Assembly: GCA_934692455.1 (NCBI GenBank)
Contig: CAKUTY010000007.1
Location: 1-24,569 of the forward strand
Source of the DNA: an uncultured Erysipelotrichaceae bacterium
Lineage (GTDB): Bacteria; Bacillota_I; Bacilli_A; Erysipelotrichales; Erysipelotrichaceae
Direction: 5' to 3'
Length of the DNA stretch: 24,569 nucleotides
Shown here in pieces: positions 7,865 to 16,488 of the stretch. The position numbers were made by a program, and so were the translations under genes. The notes under the pieces were generated by a model, which saw only the letters and a program-made list of their open reading frames with translations, was not told the origin of the DNA and searched no databases. Position 1 is the stretch's first letter; every line of letters begins with the position of its first letter.

Positions 7865-10078
7865 ATGAATGGTACAAAAAAACTTAGAAACACTATAATT
7901 GTTACAACTATATTGTTGATTTTTTGTTGTTGTCTATTTTATAAAACATTATTTCAAGGAGCTGTATTCGCTTGGTATAATGATCAATTATTTCAACATA
8001 ATGTTTTTTATAAAGAATGGTATGAAATTATTAAAGAATCCATAAGTAGTCATACTTTAGCTGTTTATTCTTGGAATACTTTCCTGGGCAATGATTACTT
8101 AGCATCTAAGTTAATGTATGGTATAGGCGATTTTTTAATTACTCCATTTTTTATTTTTTATAACGGAAACATCAATTATGACATGTTGTTTGCGATAACA
8201 ACTATTATTACAATTGTACTGTCTGGAATAACAATGCTTGTTTTCTTAGATAAATATGGTATTAAGAAAAACTATCTACAAATCATTATTTCAATAATAT
8301 ACGCCTTAGGCGGTTTCGTAATGACTTATACGGGCACGTATACCTTTCATCGTTTTTATTGTCTACTACCACTATTATTCTATTTTTGCGAAAGATATAT
8401 ACAAGATAATAAAAGAATCGGTTTTACATTAATTATTGCCATTCTTTTTTTACAAAGCTATGAACTATTATTTTCAACCTGCTTCTTTTTGATTCTATAT
8501 TTTATACAGTCAAATCAATTAAGATATAAATTATCTATTTTAGATATCCTAAAGAAATCAGTACCATTAATTATTTCGTTTTTAATCGGAATAATGTTGT
8601 GTGGGGTTTTCTTATTACCTTTATATGCATATATTAAAAATAATCCAAGAGTTGGAAATATTAATTCTGGTTCAATAGTTTGGAATTATAAAAATATTGT
8701 AAGTATCCTTACTAGTTTTATTGTTCCCGCATTTAATTTTAGATCTGGAAATCCACCGTATATGTTTTATGAAAATACGCATTATGGTAGTGAATTTGGT
8801 GTATATGCGAGTATTTTATTTATTTTAGCTTTCATAATTTTATATAGACAAGGAAACAAAAAAGAAAAGAAGATATGGTTTATTGGTGAAGCGTTGATAA
8901 TACTATGTCTATTAATTAAACCAATAAATAGTATTATTCATGGTTTTAGTGTTCCAAGTCTACGATTTATTTTTCTTTTAGAATTATATCATTTGTTAGT
9001 AACGGCCTATACATTTGAAAATTATGAAGTTAATAAATATTATCTTTGTGAGATTAATTTTCTATATGTAATATATATGGTTTCGTATTTAATTTTTATA
9101 TTTACATACAAGATTGACCTTAAAGTATATTCAATAAGTATATTAATTAATATATTATCTTTTTCGTTATTATATTTATATTCTTATTTTTATGTAAAAA
9201 ACAAAATATTATTAAGTACCATTGTGATTGTAAACGTAATGTTATTATATGCTGCTTCTATTTATGCAACTTACGGCATATATGGCAATGGAGAAGAATC
9301 TTACAATAAGGAATACTTACAGTATTTTATTGAAAACGATGAAGATAAAATGTTTAGAATATATTTTGATTCTGATGAATTGTGGCCATATAGCTGGTTA
9401 AACTTAAATGATTCGATAAATAATTCATACATGTCTGTTACAACGTATGATTCTACCTATGATAGCACTCTAAATAATTTTTTAAATTCAAAAGGAATAA
9501 ATGATTGGCTGATTGATTTAAATGATTTAGAAACGTTTAAATTGTTAGGGGTTAAGTACTACATAACTACTTCAAATGTTGATGATACCAATTATGAATT
9601 AATTACGAATTTAAATAATTTTAATATTTATAAAATAAATAACTATAATCACATTGGCTTTACCTATGGAAAGTTTGTGAAAGAAAGTAATGTCCAAAGA
9701 AATAACATCCTAGAGGTAGCTTATGTAAAAAATGATGATTATAATAAAGTACAAAATATTAAAAACAACAATTGTGTCCAACTTGAAATAGTTGAATATA
9801 ATAGACAGTATTTTAAAGGTAAATTAGATACTAATGAAAAGTCTTTATTATTTGTTTCAATTCCTTATAGTAGCGGTTGGAATGTTGTTGATCAAAACGG
9901 AAATAAGTTAGAGACAATAAATATTAATGGTGGTTTCTTGGGTGTAATCACCAATGAAGATTCTAATGAAATTAATTTTTATTATGGTACTCCTTATTTA
10001 AAACAAGGGTTATTATTAAGCTTTTTAGGTGGTGTTTCATTTATATGGATTGTTGCGAAAGGTGTAAAACATAAATGA
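7865..10078 (+). CDS. YfhO-family membrane glycosyltransferase (copy 1)
   Basis: A 737-aa polytopic protein of the YfhO family. One N-terminal helix is followed by an outer loop with Asp40 in NDQLFQHNVFY (39-49) and then the signature YSWNTFLGND plus ASKLMYG (68-86). About a dozen helices follow. A C-terminal extracytoplasmic region has TYDSTYDS, GVKYYITTS and SIPYSSGWNV, and one last helix closes the protein. In Bacillus subtilis YfhO is the GT-C enzyme that puts a sugar on lipoteichoic acid using the undecaprenyl-phosphate donor made by CsbB; a similar external decorating role is inferred. The CsbB-like GT2 lies at 3374-4333. At 737 aa it is shorter than B. subtilis YfhO. The stop overlaps the longest reading of the next gene (ATGA at 10075-10078). 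Confidence 0.9.
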   Translation: MNGTKKLRNTIIVTTILLIFCCCLFYKTLFQGAVFAWYNDQLFQHNVFYKEWYEIIKESISSHTLAVYSWNTFLGNDYLASKLMYGIGDFLITPFFIFYNGNINYDMLFAITTIITIVLSGITMLVFLDKYGIKKNYLQIIISIIYALGGFVMTYTGTYTFHRFYCLLPLLFYFCERYIQDNKRIGFTLIIAILFLQSYELLFSTCFFLILYFIQSNQLRYKLSILDILKKSVPLIISFLIGIMLCGVFLLPLYAYIKNNPRVGNINSGSIVWNYKNIVSILTSFIVPAFNFRSGNPPYMFYENTHYGSEFGVYASILFILAFIILYRQGNKKEKKIWFIGEALIILCLLIKPINSIIHGFSVPSLRFIFLLELYHLLVTAYTFENYEVNKYYLCEINFLYVIYMVSYLIFIFTYKIDLKVYSISILINILSFSLLYLYSYFYVKNKILLSTIVIVNVMLLYAASIYATYGIYGNGEESYNKEYLQYFIENDEDKMFRIYFDSDELWPYSWLNLNDSINNSYMSVTTYDSTYDSTLNNFLNSKGINDWLIDLNDLETFKLLGVKYYITTSNVDDTNYELITNLNNFNIYKINNYNHIGFTYGKFVKESNVQRNNILEVAYVKNDDYNKVQNIKNNNCVQLEIVEYNRQYFKGKLDTNEKSLLFVSIPYSSGWNVVDQNGNKLETININGGFLGVITNEDSNEINFYYGTPYLKQGLLLSFLGGVSFIWIVAKGVKHK

Positions 10079-10080
10079 AT

Positions 10081-10086
10081 TATAAT
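10081..10086 (+). promoter_or_regulatory. Internal -10 (TATAAT) just before the preferred start of A2
   Basis: An exact TATAAT ends 6 nt before ATG 10093, the same spacing as at the other leaderless-type starts here. It has no TGn extension and no clear -35. It would allow A2 and A3 to be transcribed without the upstream YfhO gene. It also lies inside the longer reading of A2 that begins at 10075, so both arrangements may be used. Confidence 0.5.
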
Positions 10087-10092
10087 ATAGGC

Positions 10093-12117
10093 ATGATTTA
10101 TTATTTTCTAGTTGCTATGTTGCTCGTAGGATATTTTGAACTTACGGGTAAATTATTTTTAAGTTTTATTAATTTTAATAAAGTAAAACTCGCTTTTCCT
10201 TTTGGGCTAATGTTGTTTATGGCTTTTGCTTATATATCAACTAGTATATTATCTTACTCAAATTGTTCTTTTTGGTTGGTCTTTACAATATACGCATTAT
10301 ATTTTGTGGTTTCAATACTACTGCTTGTAAAATATCGCAAAAAAATCGAATGGAAAATATCTGTTATTGATTGGGCGTTAGTGTTAATTTTTGTATTTGT
10401 AATGATTTATTATTCTTACAATACTGCATTAGGGGACAGTAGTGGCTTTGATTCAACCTTCTATTTAAACCTAATATCTACAAACATAAAAGCAAAACAT
10501 ATGAATACAACGGATTTATATTACGGTGGCTATGTGAGTGGGCAATCAAAACAATATGTATTTCAATCATACTTTTATTTTGTATCGTGCTTTACTTATA
10601 TAGCGGTTAAACTATTGTCCTATGTAACTATTGCTAATAATTATTCAGTGATTATTTGGATTTTTCAAATATTATTTAATTTTTATTTTGCATCAATAGT
10701 AATAAATAGTGCTAGGTATATTTGTGAAGATAAAAAGTATCTTAAATATGTGCTTTTATTTATTTTCCTATTCTTCTTAGGAAAAATATATTGGAACAAC
10801 GTATTTGGTTTTTATGGTAATTCTTATAGGCAGTTTGCGATTGCTTATGCAATAATGGCATTACACGAACTATTGAATAATGATACTAAAGAGAATTGGA
10901 TGCTGCTTGCTGTTTGTTTGTGGTCGGCTTGTGCTTTTTCATCAACAGGTGTATTCACAAGTGTTTTCTTGTTGTTTGGTTCTTTTTTTATATTAGTAAA
11001 AACTCATAAAAAGATATTTAAATGGTATGCATTGATACTGTTTATGCCTTTGATAAACTTGGCATGTGTTGCTGCTAGAATGCCGTTGGTATTATCTGTT
11101 GTCGGCGTTTTGTTAATGTGCATCGCAATGTATTTATTGAATGATAATTTGATAAAATTTTTTAACAAAAAATATGTATTACTAATTGTTCTTTCGTTAT
11201 CTTTTTTAACAACTTTCCTATTGTCTTATAAAGTAACTGGCGATGTTTTTAATTTCAGAGCATTTTTCGATAACTATAGTGAAAGAGCTGATATGACATT
11301 TAGTTATTTTACTTTTTATGAATTTCTAGGTAAAAATGAATTGATTTATAGATTATTGATATTGTCCTTATTGGCGTATTCGCTAGTGTTTGAACATAGC
11401 AATAAATTAATAAGGATATTCATTATTATATTTTTGGTGTTTTTCTCACCATTTAATTGTACAATTTTAAATAAATTAAATGTTGTATATTATCGTGCTC
11501 TAGATATCATTGTTAATCCATTTAATATATTTTTATTCGGTAGCATGTTGTTTGATAGATTGAATAATAAATATATATATTTTGGTTCTTTAACGATTTT
11601 ATTATTAATTTCTATAAATAATACAAATTTCAAAACACCCTTATATTTTCATGAAAAATTTGTGCCATCAAACAGTTATAATCCAATTATGAAAATGAGC
11701 ACTGATGAGTTCGATATTTTAAATAAATTAAAGAACGAATTAGAGTATATTGGTGATGAAAGATATATAGTTACAACAAATTTATATACTGAGAGCGTGA
11801 TTCCTAATTGTAGATACCTTTATGGAAGGACGCTTCCATTGAATGAAAACTGGTCTTATGCTGAAAAACAAGTATATTCAATGTTTTATCCACCTAATTA
11901 TCTAGGTGAACGTTGCAAAGAAATTAAAGCTGATTATAATAATATGGCCAAGTATCTTAAAGAATCTGGAATTGATTATTTAGTTTTAGATAAAAGTCTT
12001 GACTACTATAATGAAGATGCTAAAGAATGGCAATATGTAGTATATGCAGTTTCTGAATGCGGATATGGATATTCTATCTATAGCAATGATAGTTATGAAT
12101 TATTTTATTTTGATTAA
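10093..12117 (+). CDS. Family A polytopic membrane protein A2, putative GT-C glycosyltransferase
   Basis: A 674-aa membrane protein homologous to A1 and A3. Counting from ATG 10093, the conserved points are Asp120 in LGDSSGFD, FQSYF, GNSYRQ (242-247), FNFRAF then ADM (~399-401), SPFNC, VYYRALDIIVN, and a C-terminal outer domain with FYPPNYLG and IDYLVLDK. The start is placed at 10093: this makes the protein begin MIYYFLVAMLLVGYFEL, in register with MIYFILPFVLLVYFEL of A3, and brings Asp120 next to Asp119 of the other two. The longer reading from ATG 10075 adds MNYNIG and overlaps the YfhO stop by ATGA, so a coupled start there remains possible. No strong Shine-Dalgarno serves either start. 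Function as a polyprenyl-phosphate-sugar-dependent transferase is inferred from layout. Confidence 0.82.
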   Translation: MIYYFLVAMLLVGYFELTGKLFLSFINFNKVKLAFPFGLMLFMAFAYISTSILSYSNCSFWLVFTIYALYFVVSILLLVKYRKKIEWKISVIDWALVLIFVFVMIYYSYNTALGDSSGFDSTFYLNLISTNIKAKHMNTTDLYYGGYVSGQSKQYVFQSYFYFVSCFTYIAVKLLSYVTIANNYSVIIWIFQILFNFYFASIVINSARYICEDKKYLKYVLLFIFLFFLGKIYWNNVFGFYGNSYRQFAIAYAIMALHELLNNDTKENWMLLAVCLWSACAFSSTGVFTSVFLLFGSFFILVKTHKKIFKWYALILFMPLINLACVAARMPLVLSVVGVLLMCIAMYLLNDNLIKFFNKKYVLLIVLSLSFLTTFLLSYKVTGDVFNFRAFFDNYSERADMTFSYFTFYEFLGKNELIYRLLILSLLAYSLVFEHSNKLIRIFIIIFLVFFSPFNCTILNKLNVVYYRALDIIVNPFNIFLFGSMLFDRLNNKYIYFGSLTILLLISINNTNFKTPLYFHEKFVPSNSYNPIMKMSTDEFDILNKLKNELEYIGDERYIVTTNLYTESVIPNCRYLYGRTLPLNENWSYAEKQVYSMFYPPNYLGERCKEIKADYNNMAKYLKESGIDYLVLDKSLDYYNEDAKEWQYVVYAVSECGYGYSIYSNDSYELFYFD

Positions 12118-12120
12118 ATT

Positions 12121-14139
12121 ATGATTTATTTTATTTTACCTTTTGTATTATTAGTATATTTTGAATTAATTGGTCGTTTATTTTTTTTAAAGATTAAAAA
12201 AGAACCATTGGATTTTTCTTTTGTGATTGGGTTGACAGTGACTATGGCAATACTTTATGTGTTGTCATGGCCAATTACTGCATTTAACGGTGATTTTTAT
12301 CATTTAGCTATTTTCTATGGAATACTGTTTTTAATTAGTGTTGTTCTAATAATTAAGAATATTAAAAAGATATCCTATAAATTTAACTACAAATTATATT
12401 TATTATTTTTCGTTTTATTAGCTTTTGAAATGTACATTTCATATCACAGAACACTGGGTGATCCTCATGGTTTTGATACTTTGTATTATGTGAATACAAT
12501 AAGCTTTAATATCGGAAATCATGAGTTGAACTCTTTGCATCCTCATTTTGGAACTTATCCAAATACGGATGTGCAGTGGATTACTTATGTTTTTCAATCT
12601 TATTATTATTTCATTAGCGTTTTCTTGTGGGTGGTACAAAAAGCCCTTGGCATAATTGGTATTACTTTTGAAATACTACCAGGTATTGTGTGGGTATTTG
12701 AGATACTACAAGAGATGTTTTTTATCGCAACATCAATTATTTGCATAAAGGAAATTAATAGCAAGAATAAGCTATTGAATATATCTTTTATGTGTTTACT
12801 AGTCTTTTTCTTAGGCAATCTTTACTATAATAATGTTTTTGGTTTTATTGGTAATAACTTCAGAATGGCGATTCATGCTTTAACTACAATATTTCTATTT
12901 AGATATTTTAAAAATAAAGATAAAGTTGATTTATTTATATGTTTTATCTTAATGCTTGGTATGTGTGCCTTTGCCTCTACCGGTACTTTTGCGTTAGTAT
13001 TCTTCTTATGTGGTTTATTCTTTGCGTTAGTCGATAGTGAAGATAACATAATTAAATACTATGTGGTTGTTTGTTATGTGCCTGTTGTTAATATTTTGAT
13101 TACGAAACTAGGACAGAAATGGTATGTGCCTGTAGCTACTTTAGTGTTGTTTATTATTCTTTGGTTCTTGAATGATTATATTATTAAAATGTTTAGAAAC
13201 GATAAAGTTAAATATGCGTCTATAGCTTTAATAACACTTATTTTAGTTGTATTGTCATATAGTATTACTCATAATTTGTTTGATTTCTATGCTTTTACAA
13301 ATAATTATAGTGAAATAGCTGATATGTCATTTGATTATTTCATGTTTAATGATATAAGACATTATTTATTTAATCCTTTGATATTGATCACAATGTTCTA
13401 TTATTTGATCAAGAATAGAAAATCAAAGTTCTCCATTCTTTGTTGGGCGTTGATTATAGTAATTTATAATCCATTTACTTGCACATTTATAAACAAGATT
13501 AATTGGGTTTATTATCGCACTTATGACATCATAGTTAATAATTTTACTATTTTATATTTTATTAACTATTTCCTAGAAGAAAATAAGTGCATCAAAAAAT
13601 TTGGAACAGTAGTTGTGTTGGTTATTTCAATTGTTTTATCTTATGTACAAATCCCAATGTATTATCATGAAACTTTTATACCTGATGATGACTACAACCC
13701 TATTTATAAGATAGAAAATAGTGAATTAGAATTAATTAGAAATGTAAGACAAATGATTAATGATTACGACATTAAAAATCCTAAGATTATTAACCAAACC
13801 TTTTATATGGGACCATTTATTAAAAACAGTTCTTATCTAATTGGCAAGGAAAAAAGATACAATTATGCGCAATATGATGATGTTTCTTTTGAATTGTATT
13901 TAATCTTCTTCCCTCATGATTTTGCGTATGATAATTTTAGACCTGAAAATGAGCCTAAATATAATCAAGTTATTGATTTGTTAAAAAAATGTGACTATGA
14001 CATTTTAATAGTTGATAACGGGTTATATCTAGATATTGATAGCGAATATACAAACTTAGCTGATTATGTATGCAAAGATGGTACATATTCTAAATCAGAA
14101 TATTCAACTGCTAAATACGCAGTAATTAAACTTAGATAG
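12121..14139 (+). CDS. Family A polytopic membrane protein A3, putative GT-C glycosyltransferase
   Basis: A 672-aa paralog of A1 and A2, directly behind A2 with a 3-bp gap. Conserved points: LGDPHGFDT with Asp119, FQSYYY (158-163), GNNFRM (244-249), STGTF (286-290), FDFYAF (387-392) then ADM (400-402), NPFTC (450-454), VYYRTYDIIVN (463-473), and an outer C-terminal domain with FFPHDF and YDILIVDNG. The conserved Arg in GN-x-[FY]-R and the YYR-x-x-DI motif are candidates for binding the lipid phosphate, as an inference only. The start has neither a Shine-Dalgarno nor a -10 at leaderless spacing, so it probably depends on translation coming through from A2. The last 8 bases overlap the opposing YfhO-like gene. 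Confidence 0.84.
   Translation: MIYFILPFVLLVYFELIGRLFFLKIKKEPLDFSFVIGLTVTMAILYVLSWPITAFNGDFYHLAIFYGILFLISVVLIIKNIKKISYKFNYKLYLLFFVLLAFEMYISYHRTLGDPHGFDTLYYVNTISFNIGNHELNSLHPHFGTYPNTDVQWITYVFQSYYYFISVFLWVVQKALGIIGITFEILPGIVWVFEILQEMFFIATSIICIKEINSKNKLLNISFMCLLVFFLGNLYYNNVFGFIGNNFRMAIHALTTIFLFRYFKNKDKVDLFICFILMLGMCAFASTGTFALVFFLCGLFFALVDSEDNIIKYYVVVCYVPVVNILITKLGQKWYVPVATLVLFIILWFLNDYIIKMFRNDKVKYASIALITLILVVLSYSITHNLFDFYAFTNNYSEIADMSFDYFMFNDIRHYLFNPLILITMFYYLIKNRKSKFSILCWALIIVIYNPFTCTFINKINWVYYRTYDIIVNNFTILYFINYFLEENKCIKKFGTVVVLVISIVLSYVQIPMYYHETFIPDDDYNPIYKIENSELELIRNVRQMINDYDIKNPKIINQTFYMGPFIKNSSYLIGKEKRYNYAQYDDVSFELYLIFFPHDFAYDNFRPENEPKYNQVIDLLKKCDYDILIVDNGLYLDIDSEYTNLADYVCKDGTYSKSEYSTAKYAVIKLR
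14132..14139. other. Second tail-to-tail overlap of convergent genes
   Basis: The A3 stop (TAG 14137-14139) and the stop of the minus-strand YfhO-like gene (TTA on the plus strand, 14132-14134) interlock within 8 bp. No intrinsic terminator is visible on either strand around the junction. Confidence 0.85.
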
Positions 14140-16411
14140 CCTTACTTTTTCTAATAATATCTATTACTAGTAATAAAACAAATACACATACGCCAATAAT
14201 GGTTGAAATTAAGCCAAGCTTAAATCCTTTTGGCATGAAATACATTCTAATTTCATTATTGCCTTCATGGACGTTAAAGCCAATCATACCACCGTTACAC
14301 TCAATGTAGCTAGCCTTTTCTCCGTTTATTGTGATTTTCCACCCTTCATCATATGGAAGCCCTAGTACTGCAAATCCATCATTTGATGAAGTTAAATCAC
14401 AACCAAAATAATTATCATAGTATTCTATATTGTTACAGATGCCTTCAGATTTATTAATATTACCTATAGTAGAATTAGTGACAATATATTCATTTAATAA
14501 AGAGGTATCATTTTGATAGATATTTTTAAATTCATTATAAGTAATAGATTTAGAATATAAACTAACTATTGGTCTATAATCCAAATTTAAAGCAACTATC
14601 AAACCTCTATATGAATTATCAACGATTTCATAATTATCAAAAGGAATATCTTCTTCGTTTAATGTTATTGAATATTTTGTGCTTAAAAAATTCATTATAT
14701 TAGTATCTAGGATATTAAATTCCCAATCGATCACATCAACTATTTGTTCTTTGTTTAAAAGACACATTTTTATAAAACTGGGCGCAAATGTTGAATCGTA
14801 CGACATTAAGCCGTTCAAATTATAGATGATGCTTAAATCGTGCGAAAAAGACCAATACAAATCTTTATAAGGGACATAAATTCTGAAATAATCATGCTCG
14901 TTTTCTTTGTCCAAATATATAAAATAATCTCTCAAATTGTTGTAATTATCATTATCAGCTAGAACATTAGTAACATTATTTATATCATCTTTTGATATAG
15001 ATGTGATTAGTGATTTGTATCCATAAAAACAAGAGAAAAGAGCTAGTTCTATAAAGCAAGTGATAACTAATTGTTTGTTGCCCTTTTTAATAAATATATA
15101 ATTTAACACAAAGAAGAATATCGTAATTACGAATATTAAAAATTGAACTTTATAATCACCAAATGAATAACCCTTATACAACAAGCCAGCAAAGTATAAT
15201 AAAAATATAAGAGTTATTTCAACTATTAATGAAATTTTTAAAACTTTAAAATTAATAAGTTTTGTATTACTTATATATTTTGATGAAACAATAACGTTAA
15301 AGATAATGAAGATTAAAAACCATCTGAAACATGGGCCGCTTAATCCATTGATAATACTTGAAAAAAACGGTGTAAAAGTAATAACCAATAAAACAAGATA
15401 AACCAAAATTGTTGATTTTTTAAAAATCTTATCTTCATCTGAAATGAATTGAGGTGTTAATAATCCGATTAATGAACCAGAATACAATGTTATTTCTTTA
15501 AGAGTATGGTCATTTATATCAAAAATATTATTACCATAAATATATGTATGATTTGGAACAAATGCAGAAATGAATAAATGAAAGTAGACGCTTAAATCGT
15601 CATAAGATAATGATATTTCATAAGCACCGATTCTATCGTTTTGAACAACATATAGGAAAGCGGGAATTATTACAACTCCTGATAATAATACACCAACAAA
15701 ATAATATCCTATTAGCTTTAACGTTGAAACTACTACGTTTTTAAATGATTTATTAATGTTGTAATAACGATACAAAAAATATAAAGGGCTGAATAAAGAT
15801 AAAGCTACAAAAAGATAATAATTAGTTAATAAAAGAATAAAAACGATAATTATGAATAAAACCTTTTTGTTGTTTCTTAGGTACAATTCTATTCCTAAAA
15901 AATATAGTGGTACTAAAGAATAGAATGATAAAAAACCAGGCTGTGAAGTAAAATATATAGCAAAGCTAGATAAGCCATAACATAAACCTGCTAATAAAGA
16001 AGTTTTTTTATTCTTGTAAATATTATCTATTAGTAAATAACAAGAAAGGCCTGAAACTAATATTTTAACGAAACATTGTAAGCCATAAATAAAGAAATAA
16101 TTATTGTTTATTATATAGGTAAAAATATTGTAGATATCAAATAATCCATAACTTGACTTAGATGCCCATATGTTATTTCCTAGGAATAATACAAAGGAAT
16201 AAAAAGGCAATGTATGATCTTTTAATGCATTAATTGTTGTTCTTCTATTTAAAGTATAAAAAGGATACCACTGGGTTTTTACATCTCCTCCTCCAACAAA
16301 ATAGTTTCCTTTAATCCAGCTAGGAAGAAACATTAAAATGGCGGCAATGCTTAATAGGAGTAATAGACTTATAAAGTATTTATGTTTTTTAATAAAATTA
16401 CTGTTTTTCAT
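14132..16411 (-). CDS. YfhO-family membrane glycosyltransferase (copy 2, solitary minus-strand gene)
   Basis: A 759-aa polytopic protein of the YfhO family. The first outer loop carries GGGDVKTQWYPFY (Asp43, Gln47; the D-x-x-x-Q spacing matches copy 1 Asp40/Gln44). It is followed by LPFYSFVLFLGNN and ASKSSYGLFD (68-92), which align with the same region of copy 1. Roughly a dozen helices lead to an outer C-terminal domain with MSYDSTFAPS, LGLPYDEGWKI and NGGMIGF, then a final helix and basic tail. The LPYDEGW-type motif is the typical YfhO C-terminal signature. Role inferred: external sugar transfer from a polyprenyl-phosphate donor. It is divergent from the gene at 16489, convergent with A3, lacks a Shine-Dalgarno and has a -10-like hexamer 6 nt before its ATG. 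Confidence 0.9.
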   Translation of the reverse strand: MKNSNFIKKHKYFISLLLLLSIAAILMFLPSWIKGNYFVGGGDVKTQWYPFYTLNRRTTINALKDHTLPFYSFVLFLGNNIWASKSSYGLFDIYNIFTYIINNNYFFIYGLQCFVKILVSGLSCYLLIDNIYKNKKTSLLAGLCYGLSSFAIYFTSQPGFLSFYSLVPLYFLGIELYLRNNKKVLFIIIVFILLLTNYYLFVALSLFSPLYFLYRYYNINKSFKNVVVSTLKLIGYYFVGVLLSGVVIIPAFLYVVQNDRIGAYEISLSYDDLSVYFHLFISAFVPNHTYIYGNNIFDINDHTLKEITLYSGSLIGLLTPQFISDEDKIFKKSTILVYLVLLVITFTPFFSSIINGLSGPCFRWFLIFIIFNVIVSSKYISNTKLINFKVLKISLIVEITLIFLLYFAGLLYKGYSFGDYKVQFLIFVITIFFFVLNYIFIKKGNKQLVITCFIELALFSCFYGYKSLITSISKDDINNVTNVLADNDNYNNLRDYFIYLDKENEHDYFRIYVPYKDLYWSFSHDLSIIYNLNGLMSYDSTFAPSFIKMCLLNKEQIVDVIDWEFNILDTNIMNFLSTKYSITLNEEDIPFDNYEIVDNSYRGLIVALNLDYRPIVSLYSKSITYNEFKNIYQNDTSLLNEYIVTNSTIGNINKSEGICNNIEYYDNYFGCDLTSSNDGFAVLGLPYDEGWKITINGEKASYIECNGGMIGFNVHEGNNEIRMYFMPKGFKLGLISTIIGVCVFVLLLVIDIIRKSKAI

Positions 16412-16417
16412 TACTTT

Positions 16418-16423
16418 ATTTTA
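16418..16423 (-). promoter_or_regulatory. -10-like hexamer (TAAAAT) 6 nt before the minus-strand YfhO start
   Basis: On the minus strand TAAAAT (complement of 16418-16423) is followed by 6 nt (AAAGTA) and the ATG at 16411. No TGn extension and no good -35 are seen, so this is weaker than the others, but spacing and lack of a Shine-Dalgarno match the leaderless pattern. Confidence 0.45.
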
Positions 16424-16472
16424 TGAAATTTTTAATATAAGAGCTACCTAATATGGCATAAAAAACCTCAAA

Positions 16473-16481
16473 TGATATAAT
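16473..16481 (+). promoter_or_regulatory. Extended -10 (TGATATAAT), leaderless start of the polymerase/ligase-like gene
   Basis: TGA followed by an exact TATAAT (16476-16481) ends 7 nt before ATG 16489. A weak -35-like ATGGCA (16453-16458) lies 17 bp upstream, matching TTGACA at 4 of 6 positions. Another ATG at 16485 is out of frame and runs into a stop after six codons. The 77-bp space 16412-16488 between the two divergent genes is the longest intergenic stretch in the window and seems to hold only these two promoters. Confidence 0.65.
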
Positions 16482-16488
16482 TCAATGG

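Noticed and set aside
6313..7870. Inverted repeat flanking the minus-strand gene (ATTCATT at about 6314 and AATGAAT at about 7864), as for an invertible segment
   Set aside because: Seven bases in sequence this AT-rich is expected by chance, and no recombinase gene is in the window.
12101..12120. Possible -10 element or ribosome site before A3
   Set aside because: No hexamer near TATAAT sits 6-9 nt before the ATG and no purine-rich site is present; coupling to A2 is more likely.
16412..16488. Regulatory RNA or terminator in the longest intergenic gap
   Set aside because: At 77 bp it is fully used by two divergent promoters, and no stable stem-loop is visible.
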